From: CAZEWZ01 sp964516765
GTDB lineage: Bacteria > Bacteroidota > Bacteroidia > Flavobacteriales > UBA7430
Length of the DNA: 64,000 nucleotides
Assembly (NCBI GenBank): GCA_964516765.1
Contig: CAZEWZ010000002.1
Location: forward strand, 62,001-126,000
Direction: 5' to 3'
Both the position numbers and the translations under genes were made by a program. A model generated the notes under the pieces. The model saw only the letters and a program-made list of their open reading frames with translations. It searched no databases and had not been told where the DNA came from. Shown in pieces: positions 56,229-64,000 of this stretch. The first letter of the stretch is position 1; every line of letters begins with the position of its first letter.

Positions 56229-56236
56229 TAATTTTG
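56229..56236 (+). promoter_or_regulatory. Putative -7 box for grpE-dnaJ
   Basis: TAATTTTG fits TAnnTTTG, 71 bases before the grpE ATG at 56308. Because it overlaps the region where a longer ORF (from 56242) would begin, it argues for the later start. No -33 TTTG is seen. Confidence 0.45.
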
Positions 56237-56307
56237 CGTCAATGTGTCATACAATTTTAAATGGCAAAAAATTTGCTGTATATCTTTTAAAGAATAACCA
56301 AACAAAT

Positions 56308-56868
56308 ATGCAAAGTAAAAAAAATAACAAAGATTTAGATCAATCAGAAGAGCTAAAGGAGTCTAAGGAGCTAAATACTGAAGAAACAATCGAACAAGAA
56401 GCAGTTGTTGAGTTAAGTAAGGAGGATCAACTAGAGAAAGAGATTGCTGAATTAAAGGATAAACAACTTCGAATTTTCGCTGATTTTGAAAACTTTAAGA
56501 AACGTACAGCCAAGGAAAGAATAGATTTATTTAGAAATGCAGGTGTGGAATTTTTTGAATCTATGTTGACTATTTTAGATGACTTTGATCGAGCTTCAAA
56601 GCATCATGTCACGACGAATGATCCCGAAGAAATTAAAAAAGGAATTGATCTTATTCATTCCAAATTGTTAGGGATTCTAAATCAGAAAGGATTGTGTGCA
56701 ATGGATTCCTCAATCGGATTTAAATTCGATACTGACTTTCATGAAGCAATTACGCAAATCCCATCTCCTTCAGATGATATGAAAGGAAATGTTATTGACG
56801 AAACAGAAAAAGGATACCTTTTAAACGACAAAGTAATCCGTTACGCGAAAGTTGTGGTGGGTAAATAA
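56308..56868 (+). CDS. grpE: Nucleotide exchange factor GrpE
   Basis: 186 residues. Releases ADP from DnaK. An acidic, disordered N-terminus with a long coiled coil (about 40-95), then the conserved LRIFADFENFKKRTAKER and a beta domain ending with GYLLNDKVIRYAKVVVGK. The start is placed at 56308; an ATG at 56242 would add 22 residues with no resemblance to the family. Nine bases before dnaJ, the usual chaperone pair. Confidence 0.95.
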   Translation: MQSKKNNKDLDQSEELKESKELNTEETIEQEAVVELSKEDQLEKEIAELKDKQLRIFADFENFKKRTAKERIDLFRNAGVEFFESMLTILDDFDRASKHHVTTNDPEEIKKGIDLIHSKLLGILNQKGLCAMDSSIGFKFDTDFHEAITQIPSPSDDMKGNVIDETEKGYLLNDKVIRYAKVVVGK

Positions 56869-56877
56869 AACAAGGCT

Positions 56878-58020
56878 ATGGCTAAGAGAGATTATTACGA
56901 CATATTAGGTGTAGGCAAAAGCGCCACAGAAAAAGAATTAAAAAAAGCTTATCGAAAGTTAGCGATCCAGTATCACCCAGATAAAAACCCAGATGATAAG
57001 GCAGCTGAAGGAAAATTCAAGGAAGCTGCCGAAGCTTATGAGGTGCTAAATGATGCTAATAAAAGGGCTCGTTATGATCAATATGGTCATGCAGGAATTG
57101 AGGGTAGCGGTTTTGGTTCTGGTGGTTCCGGCGGAATGAATATGGATGATATTTTTAGTCAGTTCGGCGATATTTTTGGCTCTGCATTCGGTGGTGGTGG
57201 TTTTGCAAGTTCACGGGGAGGAAGACGAAGAAGTCGAGGTTCTAATCTGAGAGTTAGAGTTAATCTTACTTTGGAAGAAATTGAAAGCGGTGTTGAAAAG
57301 AAAATAAAAATTAAGAAGAATGTAGGGTGTGATGATTGTAATGCAACTGGAGCTGAAAATGGAAATCTCAGTACTTGCGGAACTTGTCAAGGATCTGGTC
57401 AGAGAGTCCAGATTGTAAATACCCCACTTGGTAGAATGCAAACAGCAGCTACCTGCAATTCTTGTAATGGACAAGGAGAAACTGCATCTTCTGCATGCGG
57501 AACATGCAGTGGTCAGGGAGTAGTTAAAAAGTCAGATGAAGTAAGTCTTAATATTCCTGCAGGTGTTGAAGATGGTATGCAGCTTTCGGTATCTGGAAAA
57601 GGAAACTTAGCTCCCAAAGGTGGTATAGCTGGGGATCTAATTGTTCTTGTAGAAGAAATTCCTCACGAAGTGTTGAAAAGAGATGGTAAAAATCTTCATT
57701 ATGACTTATTCATAAGCTATTCCGATGCCGTTCTTGGAAGTAATCCCGAAATTCAAACCTTGTCATCTAAAGTGAAAATTAAGCTTGAACAAGGAATCCA
57801 ATCTGGAAAGATACTTCGTCTGCGTGGAAAGGGGCTTCCAAGTGTGGATCAATATGGGAATGGAGATTTACTAATTCATGTTAATGTATGGACACCGCAA
57901 GACCTAAATGAGGAGCAAAAAAAGTTTTTTGAAACTTCACGAGCTCACACTAATTTTCATCCTAATCCTGATGAAAATAATAAATCTTTTTTCGATAAGG
58001 TCAAAGAAATGTTTCAATAA
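56878..58020 (+). CDS. dnaJ: Chaperone protein DnaJ (Hsp40)
   Basis: 380 residues, type I DnaJ. J domain (1-70) with the HPD tripeptide in QYHPDKNPDD, Gly/Phe region (about 75-120), four CxxCxGxG-like zinc motifs (about 145-215) and the C-terminal substrate-binding domains. The first zinc motif is CDDCNATG and the third CNSCNGQG. It delivers substrates to DnaK and stimulates its ATPase. Co-transcribed with grpE; dnaK is not in the window. Confidence 0.97.
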   Translation: MAKRDYYDILGVGKSATEKELKKAYRKLAIQYHPDKNPDDKAAEGKFKEAAEAYEVLNDANKRARYDQYGHAGIEGSGFGSGGSGGMNMDDIFSQFGDIFGSAFGGGGFASSRGGRRRSRGSNLRVRVNLTLEEIESGVEKKIKIKKNVGCDDCNATGAENGNLSTCGTCQGSGQRVQIVNTPLGRMQTAATCNSCNGQGETASSACGTCSGQGVVKKSDEVSLNIPAGVEDGMQLSVSGKGNLAPKGGIAGDLIVLVEEIPHEVLKRDGKNLHYDLFISYSDAVLGSNPEIQTLSSKVKIKLEQGIQSGKILRLRGKGLPSVDQYGNGDLLIHVNVWTPQDLNEEQKKFFETSRAHTNFHPNPDENNKSFFDKVKEMFQ

Positions 58021-58134
58021 TAGAAGAAAAACACCTTATTGGCTTTTTTTACCTTAATGTACTTGAATAATTCAAATCTGTTTTTATATTAATTCGTTTA
58101 ATAATGAATTATCTTTACAAAAACATTTTTTTTC

Positions 58135-59973
58135 ATGGGTTATAAGAATTTAGAGTCAACCATACTAGATCTTGAAAAAAATGGCCAGCTTATTCGAATA
58201 CAGCAAGAAGTTGATCCATTTTTGGAAATGTCTTCCATTCAGCTTCGAGTATACAAGTTGGGAGGTCCAGCGATTCTATTTGAAAAAGTAAAAGGATCTG
58301 ATTTTCGTTCACTATCTAATCTTTTTGGTGATGTGAACCGGTCTAAATTTTTGTTTAGAGACACCCTGGCGATGGTTCAAAATATTGCTTTGTTAAAGAA
58401 AGATCCGATGTTGGCCCTCAAGAATCCACTAAAATATCTCTCGACTCCCAAGCATTTGTTTAATGCGCTGCCTAAAAAAATATCTAAGTCTAAGGCAGCC
58501 ATGATTGAGACTACTCTAGATAAGGTTCCTCAAATTACTTGTTGGAAAGATGATGGCGGCCCTTTTGTTACACTCCCAATCGTGTACACGGAAGACATAG
58601 ATCAGCCAGGGTGGATGAAATCGAATATGGGGATGTATCGAATTCAACTTGCGGGGAATGAATATATTAAAAATGAAGAAATTGGCCTTCATTATCAAAT
58701 TCATCGCGGTATCGGAGTACATCAATCCAAAGCAAATGCCAAAGGGCAACCATTGAAAGTTAGTATTTTTGTTGGTGGTCCTCCCGCACTAAGTTTCTCG
58801 GCGGTGATGCCCTTGCCTGAAGGTTTGCCTGAATTTGCTTTTTCGGGAATGTTAGGTGGCAAACGGATGCGTTATTTTGTTGAAGATGGTTATACGGTTT
58901 GTGCAGATGCTGATTTTGTTATTACAGGGGAAGTACATCCCCATTCTGTTAAGCCAGAAGGTCCTTTTGGAGATCATTTAGGATATTATAGCTTAAAACA
59001 TGATTTCCCTCTTATGAAAGTTCATAAAGTTTATCACAAGAAAAATGCTATATGGCCCTTTACTGTTGTTGGAAGACCTCCTCAAGAAGATACAAGTTTT
59101 GGAGCCTTGATTCACGAACTTGCTGGAGATACTATAAAGATGGAGCTACCTGGAGTGAAATCTGTTCATGCGGTAGATGCCTCTGGGGTTCATCCTCTTC
59201 TTTTTGCGATAGGTTCAGAACGTTATACCCCTTATGTTAAAGAGCGTACTCCCGCTGAAATATTAACACAAGCCAACCATATTCTTGGTTTTGGACAGAT
59301 GTCTTTGGCAAAGTTTTTATTTATTGCCGCAGAAGAAGATGATCGAGGTTTACAAGTCAAACATGAACAATCTTTCCTCCATCATATTTTAGAAAGAGTA
59401 AAATGGACGAGAGATCTTCACTTTTATACCCAGACGAGTATGGATACACTAGATTATTCCAGCGAAGGCCTGAACTCGGGGTCTAAAGTGGTAGTGGCTG
59501 CAGCAGGAAAAAAGCATCGTTCCCTACAAACCGAGTTTTCTTCGCCCGAAAATTTGCCTGGGGGTTTATCTAAAATAAGCCTTGTAGCTCCGGGAATTTT
59601 AGCTATCTCATGTTCTCCCTTTGTCACTTATACCAAAGCCAAAGAAGAGGTAGATAAATGGGGTATTGCGATGAAGGAAGTCCTCTCAGACGCGATGGAT
59701 TTTTTCCCCTTGTTACTTCTTACAGATGATGCCGAATTTGTCGCCGAGAATTATCACAATTTTTTGTGGACGACATTTACTCGTGCAAATCCATCTCATG
59801 ATATATACGGAATAGATTCTTTTACAGAATTTAAACATTGGGGATGTGAAGGGAGTCTTATGATTGATACTCGGACTAAACCTCACCATGCCCCTGCTCT
59901 ACTTCTTGATGATAAAGTAGAAAAGCGAGTGGATCTTCTATTTGCCAATCATCCTGATTTATCAAAATTATAG
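58135..59973 (+). CDS. UbiD family decarboxylase (prenylated-FMN dependent)
   Basis: 612 residues, longer than E. coli UbiD (about 500). Order: N-terminal segment FRSLSNLFGDVNRSKFLF, the IQLAGNEYI and GLHYQIHRGIGVHQ parts of the prFMN-binding domain, and the family core ADFVITGEVHPHSVKPEGPF followed by GDHLGYYS. It would decarboxylate an aromatic or alpha,beta-unsaturated acid. Bacteroidota homologues are often labelled menaquinone-type decarboxylases, but no quinone gene is adjacent. The UbiX-type cofactor synthase is not in the window. Followed 63 bases later by the nitric oxide synthase gene. Confidence 0.92.
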   Translation: MGYKNLESTILDLEKNGQLIRIQQEVDPFLEMSSIQLRVYKLGGPAILFEKVKGSDFRSLSNLFGDVNRSKFLFRDTLAMVQNIALLKKDPMLALKNPLKYLSTPKHLFNALPKKISKSKAAMIETTLDKVPQITCWKDDGGPFVTLPIVYTEDIDQPGWMKSNMGMYRIQLAGNEYIKNEEIGLHYQIHRGIGVHQSKANAKGQPLKVSIFVGGPPALSFSAVMPLPEGLPEFAFSGMLGGKRMRYFVEDGYTVCADADFVITGEVHPHSVKPEGPFGDHLGYYSLKHDFPLMKVHKVYHKKNAIWPFTVVGRPPQEDTSFGALIHELAGDTIKMELPGVKSVHAVDASGVHPLLFAIGSERYTPYVKERTPAEILTQANHILGFGQMSLAKFLFIAAEEDDRGLQVKHEQSFLHHILERVKWTRDLHFYTQTSMDTLDYSSEGLNSGSKVVVAAAGKKHRSLQTEFSSPENLPGGLSKISLVAPGILAISCSPFVTYTKAKEEVDKWGIAMKEVLSDAMDFFPLLLLTDDAEFVAENYHNFLWTTFTRANPSHDIYGIDSFTEFKHWGCEGSLMIDTRTKPHHAPALLLDDKVEKRVDLLFANHPDLSKL

Positions 59974-60036
59974 TTTGATATATGCTTCTTTGTTAACAGA
60001 TTAATGATTGTATTATTAAGTGATTATTGAGTAGAA

Positions 60037-61113
60037 ATGGAAAATATACCTCTGTTACAAAAAGCAAAAAATTATCTAGAGCTATGCTATAGGGAATTGC
60101 AAAGGAATGACGAACTAGATAATCGCCTAAAAGAGGTCGAGACCTCTATTAAAGAGACGGGAATCTATCGTTTGTTGGAATTCGAACTAGTTTATGGAAC
60201 AAAAGTAGCATGGCGGAATTCTAATAAATGTATTGGTCGACTTTTTTGGCGAAGCATGGAGGTTTTTGACTGTCGCGAATTGAATACTGCAAATTCAGTT
60301 TTTGAGGCCCTATTTGAGCATATTAAATACGCAACCAATGAAGGAAATATTAGATCGACTATTTCTGTTTTTCATCCACATAAAGATATACGTATTTGGA
60401 ATCCTCAACTCCTGGGTTTTGCAGGTCATACCCTTCCAGATGGTACAGTAGTTGGTGATTCAAAAAATATAGCCTTCACTAAACAGTGTGTTATTTTGGG
60501 TTGGGAACCTAAAATGACAGCCTTTGATATATTACCACTAGTAATTAAAATTGGCGACAACCCATTAGAAATTAGGGTAATCCCTAAAGAGATTGTTTCT
60601 CTCGTAAAAATTGAACACCCAAGTATTCCATCTTTTAATGAGCTTAAACTTGAGTGGTATTCCACTCCTATTATTTCCAATATGATATTAGAAGTGGGGG
60701 GTATTGAATTTAGAGCTGCCCCCTTTAATGGCTGGTATATGGGAACCGAGATTGGGGCAAGAAATCTCTCTGATGAAGATCGATATAATATGCTTCCTCA
60801 GATAGCCCATAAGATGGGCTTAGATATTCGTGATAAAAATAGTTTATGGAAAGACAGGGCATTGATAGAATTGAATCAGGCCGTTTTGTATTCGTTTCGA
60901 AAGGCTGGAGTCAAGATTATTGATCACCATTCCGCTTCTAAGCAATTTATGCAATTTATCCGCCAAGAAGCTAAAGAGGGTAGAGATGTGACAGCAGAAT
61001 GGTCGTGGATAGTGCCCCCAATTTCAGCATCTACTTTGCAAGTTTTTCACACCGAGATGAATAATGTAGTTTTGAGTCCAAACTACTTCTATCAGAAAGA
61101 TCCCTGGGATTAA
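60037..61113 (+). CDS. nos: Nitric oxide synthase oxygenase domain (stand-alone bacterial NOS)
   Basis: 358 residues, the length of bacterial NOS oxygenases, which oxidise L-arginine to citrulline and NO. The haem-thiolate Cys65 lies in VAWRNSNKCIGRLFW; the arginine-guanidinium Glu238 in FNGWYMGTEIGARN; Trp324 in WSWIVPPISASTLQVFH, which packs on the pterin. The NO-gating position (Val346 in mouse iNOS) is Ile213, as in slow-releasing bacterial enzymes. There is no flavin reductase domain or gene nearby, so electrons must come from general reductases. Biopterin or folate is the likely cofactor. Its stop overlaps that of rlmB. Confidence 0.96.
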   Translation: MENIPLLQKAKNYLELCYRELQRNDELDNRLKEVETSIKETGIYRLLEFELVYGTKVAWRNSNKCIGRLFWRSMEVFDCRELNTANSVFEALFEHIKYATNEGNIRSTISVFHPHKDIRIWNPQLLGFAGHTLPDGTVVGDSKNIAFTKQCVILGWEPKMTAFDILPLVIKIGDNPLEIRVIPKEIVSLVKIEHPSIPSFNELKLEWYSTPIISNMILEVGGIEFRAAPFNGWYMGTEIGARNLSDEDRYNMLPQIAHKMGLDIRDKNSLWKDRALIELNQAVLYSFRKAGVKIIDHHSASKQFMQFIRQEAKEGRDVTAEWSWIVPPISASTLQVFHTEMNNVVLSPNYFYQKDPWD

Positions 61114-61868
61114 CTCTCTATATTTCGCTGTCTGATAGCTTCATACAGAATAACAGCAGAAGCCACAGAGACATTCAATGACTCCGTTTTCCCGAACATA
61201 GGGATAGAAGTTTTGATATCAGAGAGTTCAAGAATTTCATCCGAAATTCCATCTTCTTCAGAGCCCATTACTATAACTACCGGATCAATAAAAGAAGAAT
61301 CATAGATACTAGATTCAGATTTCTCTGAACAGGCAATTACATTCAATCCACTTTTTTTGAGATATTTAATACTATGTGCGAGATTTTGTTCTCTGCAGAT
61401 AGGGATATGCATCAAAGCTCCCGTGGAAGTCTTCATGGCATCTAAATTCAATTGAGCTCCACCTATTTTCGGTAAAATTATGGCATTCACCCCACAGGCT
61501 TCAGCTGTTCTGGTAATCGCACCAAAGTTTCGAACATCGGTCACTCTGTCTAGCATCAATAGCAAAGGAGACTTTCCCTCCTCAAAAGTGCGTATTAAAA
61601 CCTCTCCGAGCGAATAGAAATTTACAGGAGAAATGAAAGCAAAAACTCCTTGATGATCTTTGGGAGTAAGTCGATTCAGTTTTTCGACAGGAACTGCTTT
61701 AAACATAATATTATGCTCTTTAAGTAGGCTTCGTAAGTCCATGGCTAAACCAGTATTAACTCCTTTCTCCATAAATATTTTATCGAATTCTTTTCCTTCT
61801 TTAACAGCATCTATGACAGCCTGTAATCCGAATATTTCCAAACTTTTTTGTAATCTATTTTTTTTCAT
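61110..61868 (-). CDS. rlmB: 23S rRNA (guanosine-2'-O)-methyltransferase RlmB-type (SpoU/TrmH family)
   Basis: 252 residues, SPOUT-fold RNA 2'-O-methyltransferase. An L30e-like substrate-binding N-terminal part (IFGLQAVIDAVKEGKEF) is followed by SpoU motifs: LDRVTDVRNFGAITRTAEAC, VIVMGSEEDGIS and SLNVSVASAVILYEAIRQR, the SAM-binding knot. The exact nucleotide (G2251 in E. coli) is an inference from family likeness. The ATG at 61868 is preferred over 61883. It ends in a four-base convergent overlap with nos, and lies 15 bases after rmuC. Confidence 0.9.
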   Translation of the reverse strand: MKKNRLQKSLEIFGLQAVIDAVKEGKEFDKIFMEKGVNTGLAMDLRSLLKEHNIMFKAVPVEKLNRLTPKDHQGVFAFISPVNFYSLGEVLIRTFEEGKSPLLLMLDRVTDVRNFGAITRTAEACGVNAIILPKIGGAQLNLDAMKTSTGALMHIPICREQNLAHSIKYLKKSGLNVIACSEKSESSIYDSSFIDPVVIVMGSEEDGISDEILELSDIKTSIPMFGKTESLNVSVASAVILYEAIRQRNIES

Positions 61869-61883
61869 GTGGTAAAAGTACAA

Positions 61884-63206
61884 TTATTCATCATCAGGCA
61901 AGCTTTCAATAAATGATTTGTCCTGTTGTTCTTTTGAAATGCTTTTATTTGTTTTTGCCCCTAGTATTTTTATTCTTTCCACACTTGTAATCAAATTTCC
62001 TCTTCCTTGGTTTAATTTGTTTTCAGCTGCATCGTATTTTTTTTGAGCTATTTCGATGGCTTTTCCAACCCCCTCTAAGTCGCTCACAAACCCACAGAAT
62101 TTATCATAAAGTGCACCAGACTGCCGCGCAATTTCAAGAACATTTTTCTTTTGGTTTTCTTGTTGCCAAATAAACGACACTGTTCTCATTGTTGCCAGAA
62201 GAGTAGACGTACTTACTAATATAATGTTTTTGTTTAGGGCTAAGTTGAATATTTCAGAATCTTCTTGAAGAGCCAAGGTCATCGCTGGCTCCATAGGAAT
62301 AAACATAAGGACATAATCGGGAGCATTCATGCTGTATAAATTCGGATAGTCTTTTCCTCCTAGATCTTTGATGTGCTTTTTTAGACTTTCTACATGTTGC
62401 TTGAGAAAGATTTGCTTTTGAATATCATCCTCGGCATTTGTTATTTTTTCAAAAGCTGTGAGAGAAACTTTAGAATCAATTATTAAATTTTTGTGGTTTG
62501 GAAGATCAATAATACAGTCTGGTCTTTTATCATTACCGTCTTCATCTTTCATGGAATTTTGAGTCCGAAAATGAATGCCCTTGTGCAAACCTGCATTCTC
62601 CAATAGTACTTCTAACTGCAATTCTCCCCAATCTCCTTGAACTTTAGAATCCCCTTTGAGAGCTTTTGTTAGATTGATGGCATCTTGACTAATTTTTTGA
62701 TTTGCGGCTTGAAGCATTTTTATCTCAGTTGACAAAACGGCTCTGCTTGTTTGATCTTTTTCATGCTTGTCATTTACGCTTTGTTCAAAGCTTTTTATTT
62801 TATCTCCTAAAGGCTTTAGAATGAGGGTTATGTTTTTTTGATTTTGCTCGGCAAATTTTTCAGATTTTTTCTCTAGGATTTCATTGGCCATTTTTTCAAA
62901 TTGTAATTGTAGTTTATTTTGTTGTTCTAGTAGGCGAACTCCCTCTTCTTCAATTCGATTATTCAAACTTTGAATGAGAGTCTTGGCTGAAGAGACTTCT
63001 GCTTTTAATTCACCAATTTGATGCTCTTTAGTTTGAATTTCATTTTCTAATTTTTCAAGTTGAATTTTTTGAACACGATAAAGATCTACAGAAATATATT
63101 TTTCTGTATCTAATGAAGAAGTATTCTGTTTTGTTTTATTTTTTTGAAATAACAAACCAATACATCCTCCACAGACAAGACCGATAAGTAAATAAAGTAG
63201 TTCCAT
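61884..63206 (-). CDS. rmuC: DNA recombination protein RmuC homologue
   Basis: 440 residues: an N-terminal membrane helix (2-17), a long coiled coil (about 50-185), then the RmuC nuclease-like core with VQGDWGELQLEVLLENAGL, DCIIDLPNHKNLIIDSKVSL and YVLMFIPMEPA. Proposed in E. coli to limit rearrangements at inverted repeats. Between ung (22 bases) and rlmB (15 bases) in a three-gene minus-strand operon. Confidence 0.93.
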   Translation of the reverse strand: MELLYLLIGLVCGGCIGLLFQKNKTKQNTSSLDTEKYISVDLYRVQKIQLEKLENEIQTKEHQIGELKAEVSSAKTLIQSLNNRIEEEGVRLLEQQNKLQLQFEKMANEILEKKSEKFAEQNQKNITLILKPLGDKIKSFEQSVNDKHEKDQTSRAVLSTEIKMLQAANQKISQDAINLTKALKGDSKVQGDWGELQLEVLLENAGLHKGIHFRTQNSMKDEDGNDKRPDCIIDLPNHKNLIIDSKVSLTAFEKITNAEDDIQKQIFLKQHVESLKKHIKDLGGKDYPNLYSMNAPDYVLMFIPMEPAMTLALQEDSEIFNLALNKNIILVSTSTLLATMRTVSFIWQQENQKKNVLEIARQSGALYDKFCGFVSDLEGVGKAIEIAQKKYDAAENKLNQGRGNLITSVERIKILGAKTNKSISKEQQDKSFIESLPDDE

Positions 63207-63228
63207 GATATGAATTTTAGGTAAATAT

Positions 63229-63930
63229 CTAATCTATTAGTGACAGTTTATGACTCTTACTATGCAGATTCCAATCAATGTTTTTTTTGTTCACCGAAGT
63301 TAAGTAATCATTGCATTTAGAAAAGGGTTTAGATCCAAAGAATCCTTTTCTTGCAGAAAAAGGAGAGGGATGCGGGGCGCTAAGTATCAGGTGCTTTTTC
63401 CTGTCAATATAGATTTTCTTTTTTATTGCATGAGCCCCCCACAGAATAAAAACTATGTTCTTAAAATTATTTGAAAGTAGGTGGATGACCTGGTCTGTGA
63501 ATAATTCCCATCCCTTTTTTTGGTGGGATGCAGGCTGTTGAGCTCTAACAGTCAAACAACTGTTTAAAAGAAACACTCCCTGATCTGCCCAATGTTCTAA
63601 ATTTCCATGGTCAGGAATGGCACATCCTGTGTCATGATTCAATTCTTTGAATATATTCCTTAAGGAAGCAGGAATCTTTGTTTTTTCACTCACAGAAAAA
63701 CTTAATCCATTTGCTTGATGCATCTTGTGATAAGGATCTTGACCTAAGATTACTACTTTTATTTTTTCTGGGGAGGTTTTTTGAAATGCAGAAAATGTGA
63801 GTTCTCGGGAAGGATATATCTGTTGTTCTACTCTTTCTTTTTCTAAAAAAGAATTGAGAGTCTTAAAATATGACTTTTCAAATTCAAAATTTAAGTATTC
63901 CATCCATGTATCCGGTAAAAACTTCCTCAT
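63229..63930 (-). CDS. ung: Uracil-DNA glycosylase (family 1)
   Basis: 233 residues. Excises uracil from DNA as the first step of base-excision repair. Family 1 motifs: VVILGQDPYHKMHQANGLSF (catalytic Asp65), NSCLTV, and SAPHPSPFSARKGFFGSKPF (catalytic His). First gene of ung-rmuC-rlmB. A -7 box (63935-63942) ends only 4 bases before its ATG. Confidence 0.97.
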   Translation of the reverse strand: MRKFLPDTWMEYLNFEFEKSYFKTLNSFLEKERVEQQIYPSRELTFSAFQKTSPEKIKVVILGQDPYHKMHQANGLSFSVSEKTKIPASLRNIFKELNHDTGCAIPDHGNLEHWADQGVFLLNSCLTVRAQQPASHQKKGWELFTDQVIHLLSNNFKNIVFILWGAHAIKKKIYIDRKKHLILSAPHPSPFSARKGFFGSKPFSKCNDYLTSVNKKNIDWNLHSKSHKLSLID

Positions 63931-63934
63931 AAAT

Positions 63935-63942
63935 CAAAATTA
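63935..63942 (-). promoter_or_regulatory. Putative -7 box giving a leaderless ung transcript
   Basis: TAATTTTG on the minus strand matches TAnnTTTG and ends 4 bases upstream of the ung ATG at 63930. No TTTG at -33. The remaining bases to the window edge hold nothing recognisable. Confidence 0.4.
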
Positions 63943-64000
63943 AGTTAATTTAATGTTCTTAATATAAATATTAATCTTTTAAAATCATTATTTACGAATA

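Noticed and set aside
56242..56307. N-terminal extension of GrpE
   Set aside because: A -7 box at 56229-56236 would start transcription at about this point, and the added residues are not GrpE-like.
58021..58060. Possible terminator after dnaJ (ACACC...GGC followed by a T-run)
   Set aside because: The arms do not pair beyond two or three bases once written out.

Overview
The window is a gene-dense, AT-rich chromosomal segment from a member of the Bacteroidota, most likely a free-living, probably marine Flavobacteriales relative. Support: type IX secretion (T9SS) C-terminal sorting domains, TonB-dependent receptors with CarboxypepD_reg-like N-termini, a DUF4290 protein, an HU-like/SPOR envelope protein, a Porin_10-type porin, and promoters matching the phylum's -7 box TAnnTTTG with an occasional TTTG at -33. 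There is no 16S gene, so genus cannot be fixed. I see no insertion sequence, prophage, CRISPR array or plasmid function.

Layout. 1-3530: the 5' portion of a very large secreted chymotrypsin-fold protease with many Cys-rich repeats, cut by the window edge. 3771-8464: an old-yellow-enzyme-like reductase, tRNA-Ser(GGA), TatD nuclease, type I asparaginase and a family 9 glycosyltransferase. 8484-14419 (minus): HU/SPOR protein and two tandem paralogous TonB receptors. 14859-17540: glutamate dehydrogenase and glycine C-acetyltransferase, so this is an amino-acid metabolism stretch. 17762-25516: translation operon rplM-rpsI-rpsB-tsf, then pyrH-frr, an MMPL/RND membrane protein and a polyprenyl diphosphate synthase. 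25934-31138: sucA-sucB and a fatty-acid desaturase. 31154-36302 (minus): mfd, fbp and an outer-membrane protein. 36567-38676: trigger factor and clpP. 38703-43353 (minus): porin, T9SS-exported esterase, M20 peptidase. 43588-45590: putative outer-membrane protein overlapping waaA (Kdo transferase). 45612-50951 (minus): a 1779-residue T9SS type B surface protein. 51286-56132: UvrD/PcrA helicase, DUF4290, murA and a TlpA-like thioredoxin, closely packed. 56308-58020: grpE-dnaJ. 58135-61113: UbiD-like decarboxylase and a stand-alone bacterial nitric oxide synthase oxygenase domain. 61110-63930 (minus): ung-rmuC-rlmB.

How it fits together. Most of the window is housekeeping (translation, TCA cycle, envelope synthesis, repair, protein quality control). 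The accessory flavour comes from surface proteins: three probable T9SS cargo proteins (edge protease, esterase, giant adhesin-like protein), two TonB receptors and several outer-membrane barrels, consistent with a polymer-degrading lifestyle. The most unusual items are the nitric oxide synthase, the repeat-rich protease that shares modules with the esterase about 40 kb away, the Asp-for-Cys MurA, and a stem-loop between rpsI and rpsB. I found no wholly unknown multigene system.
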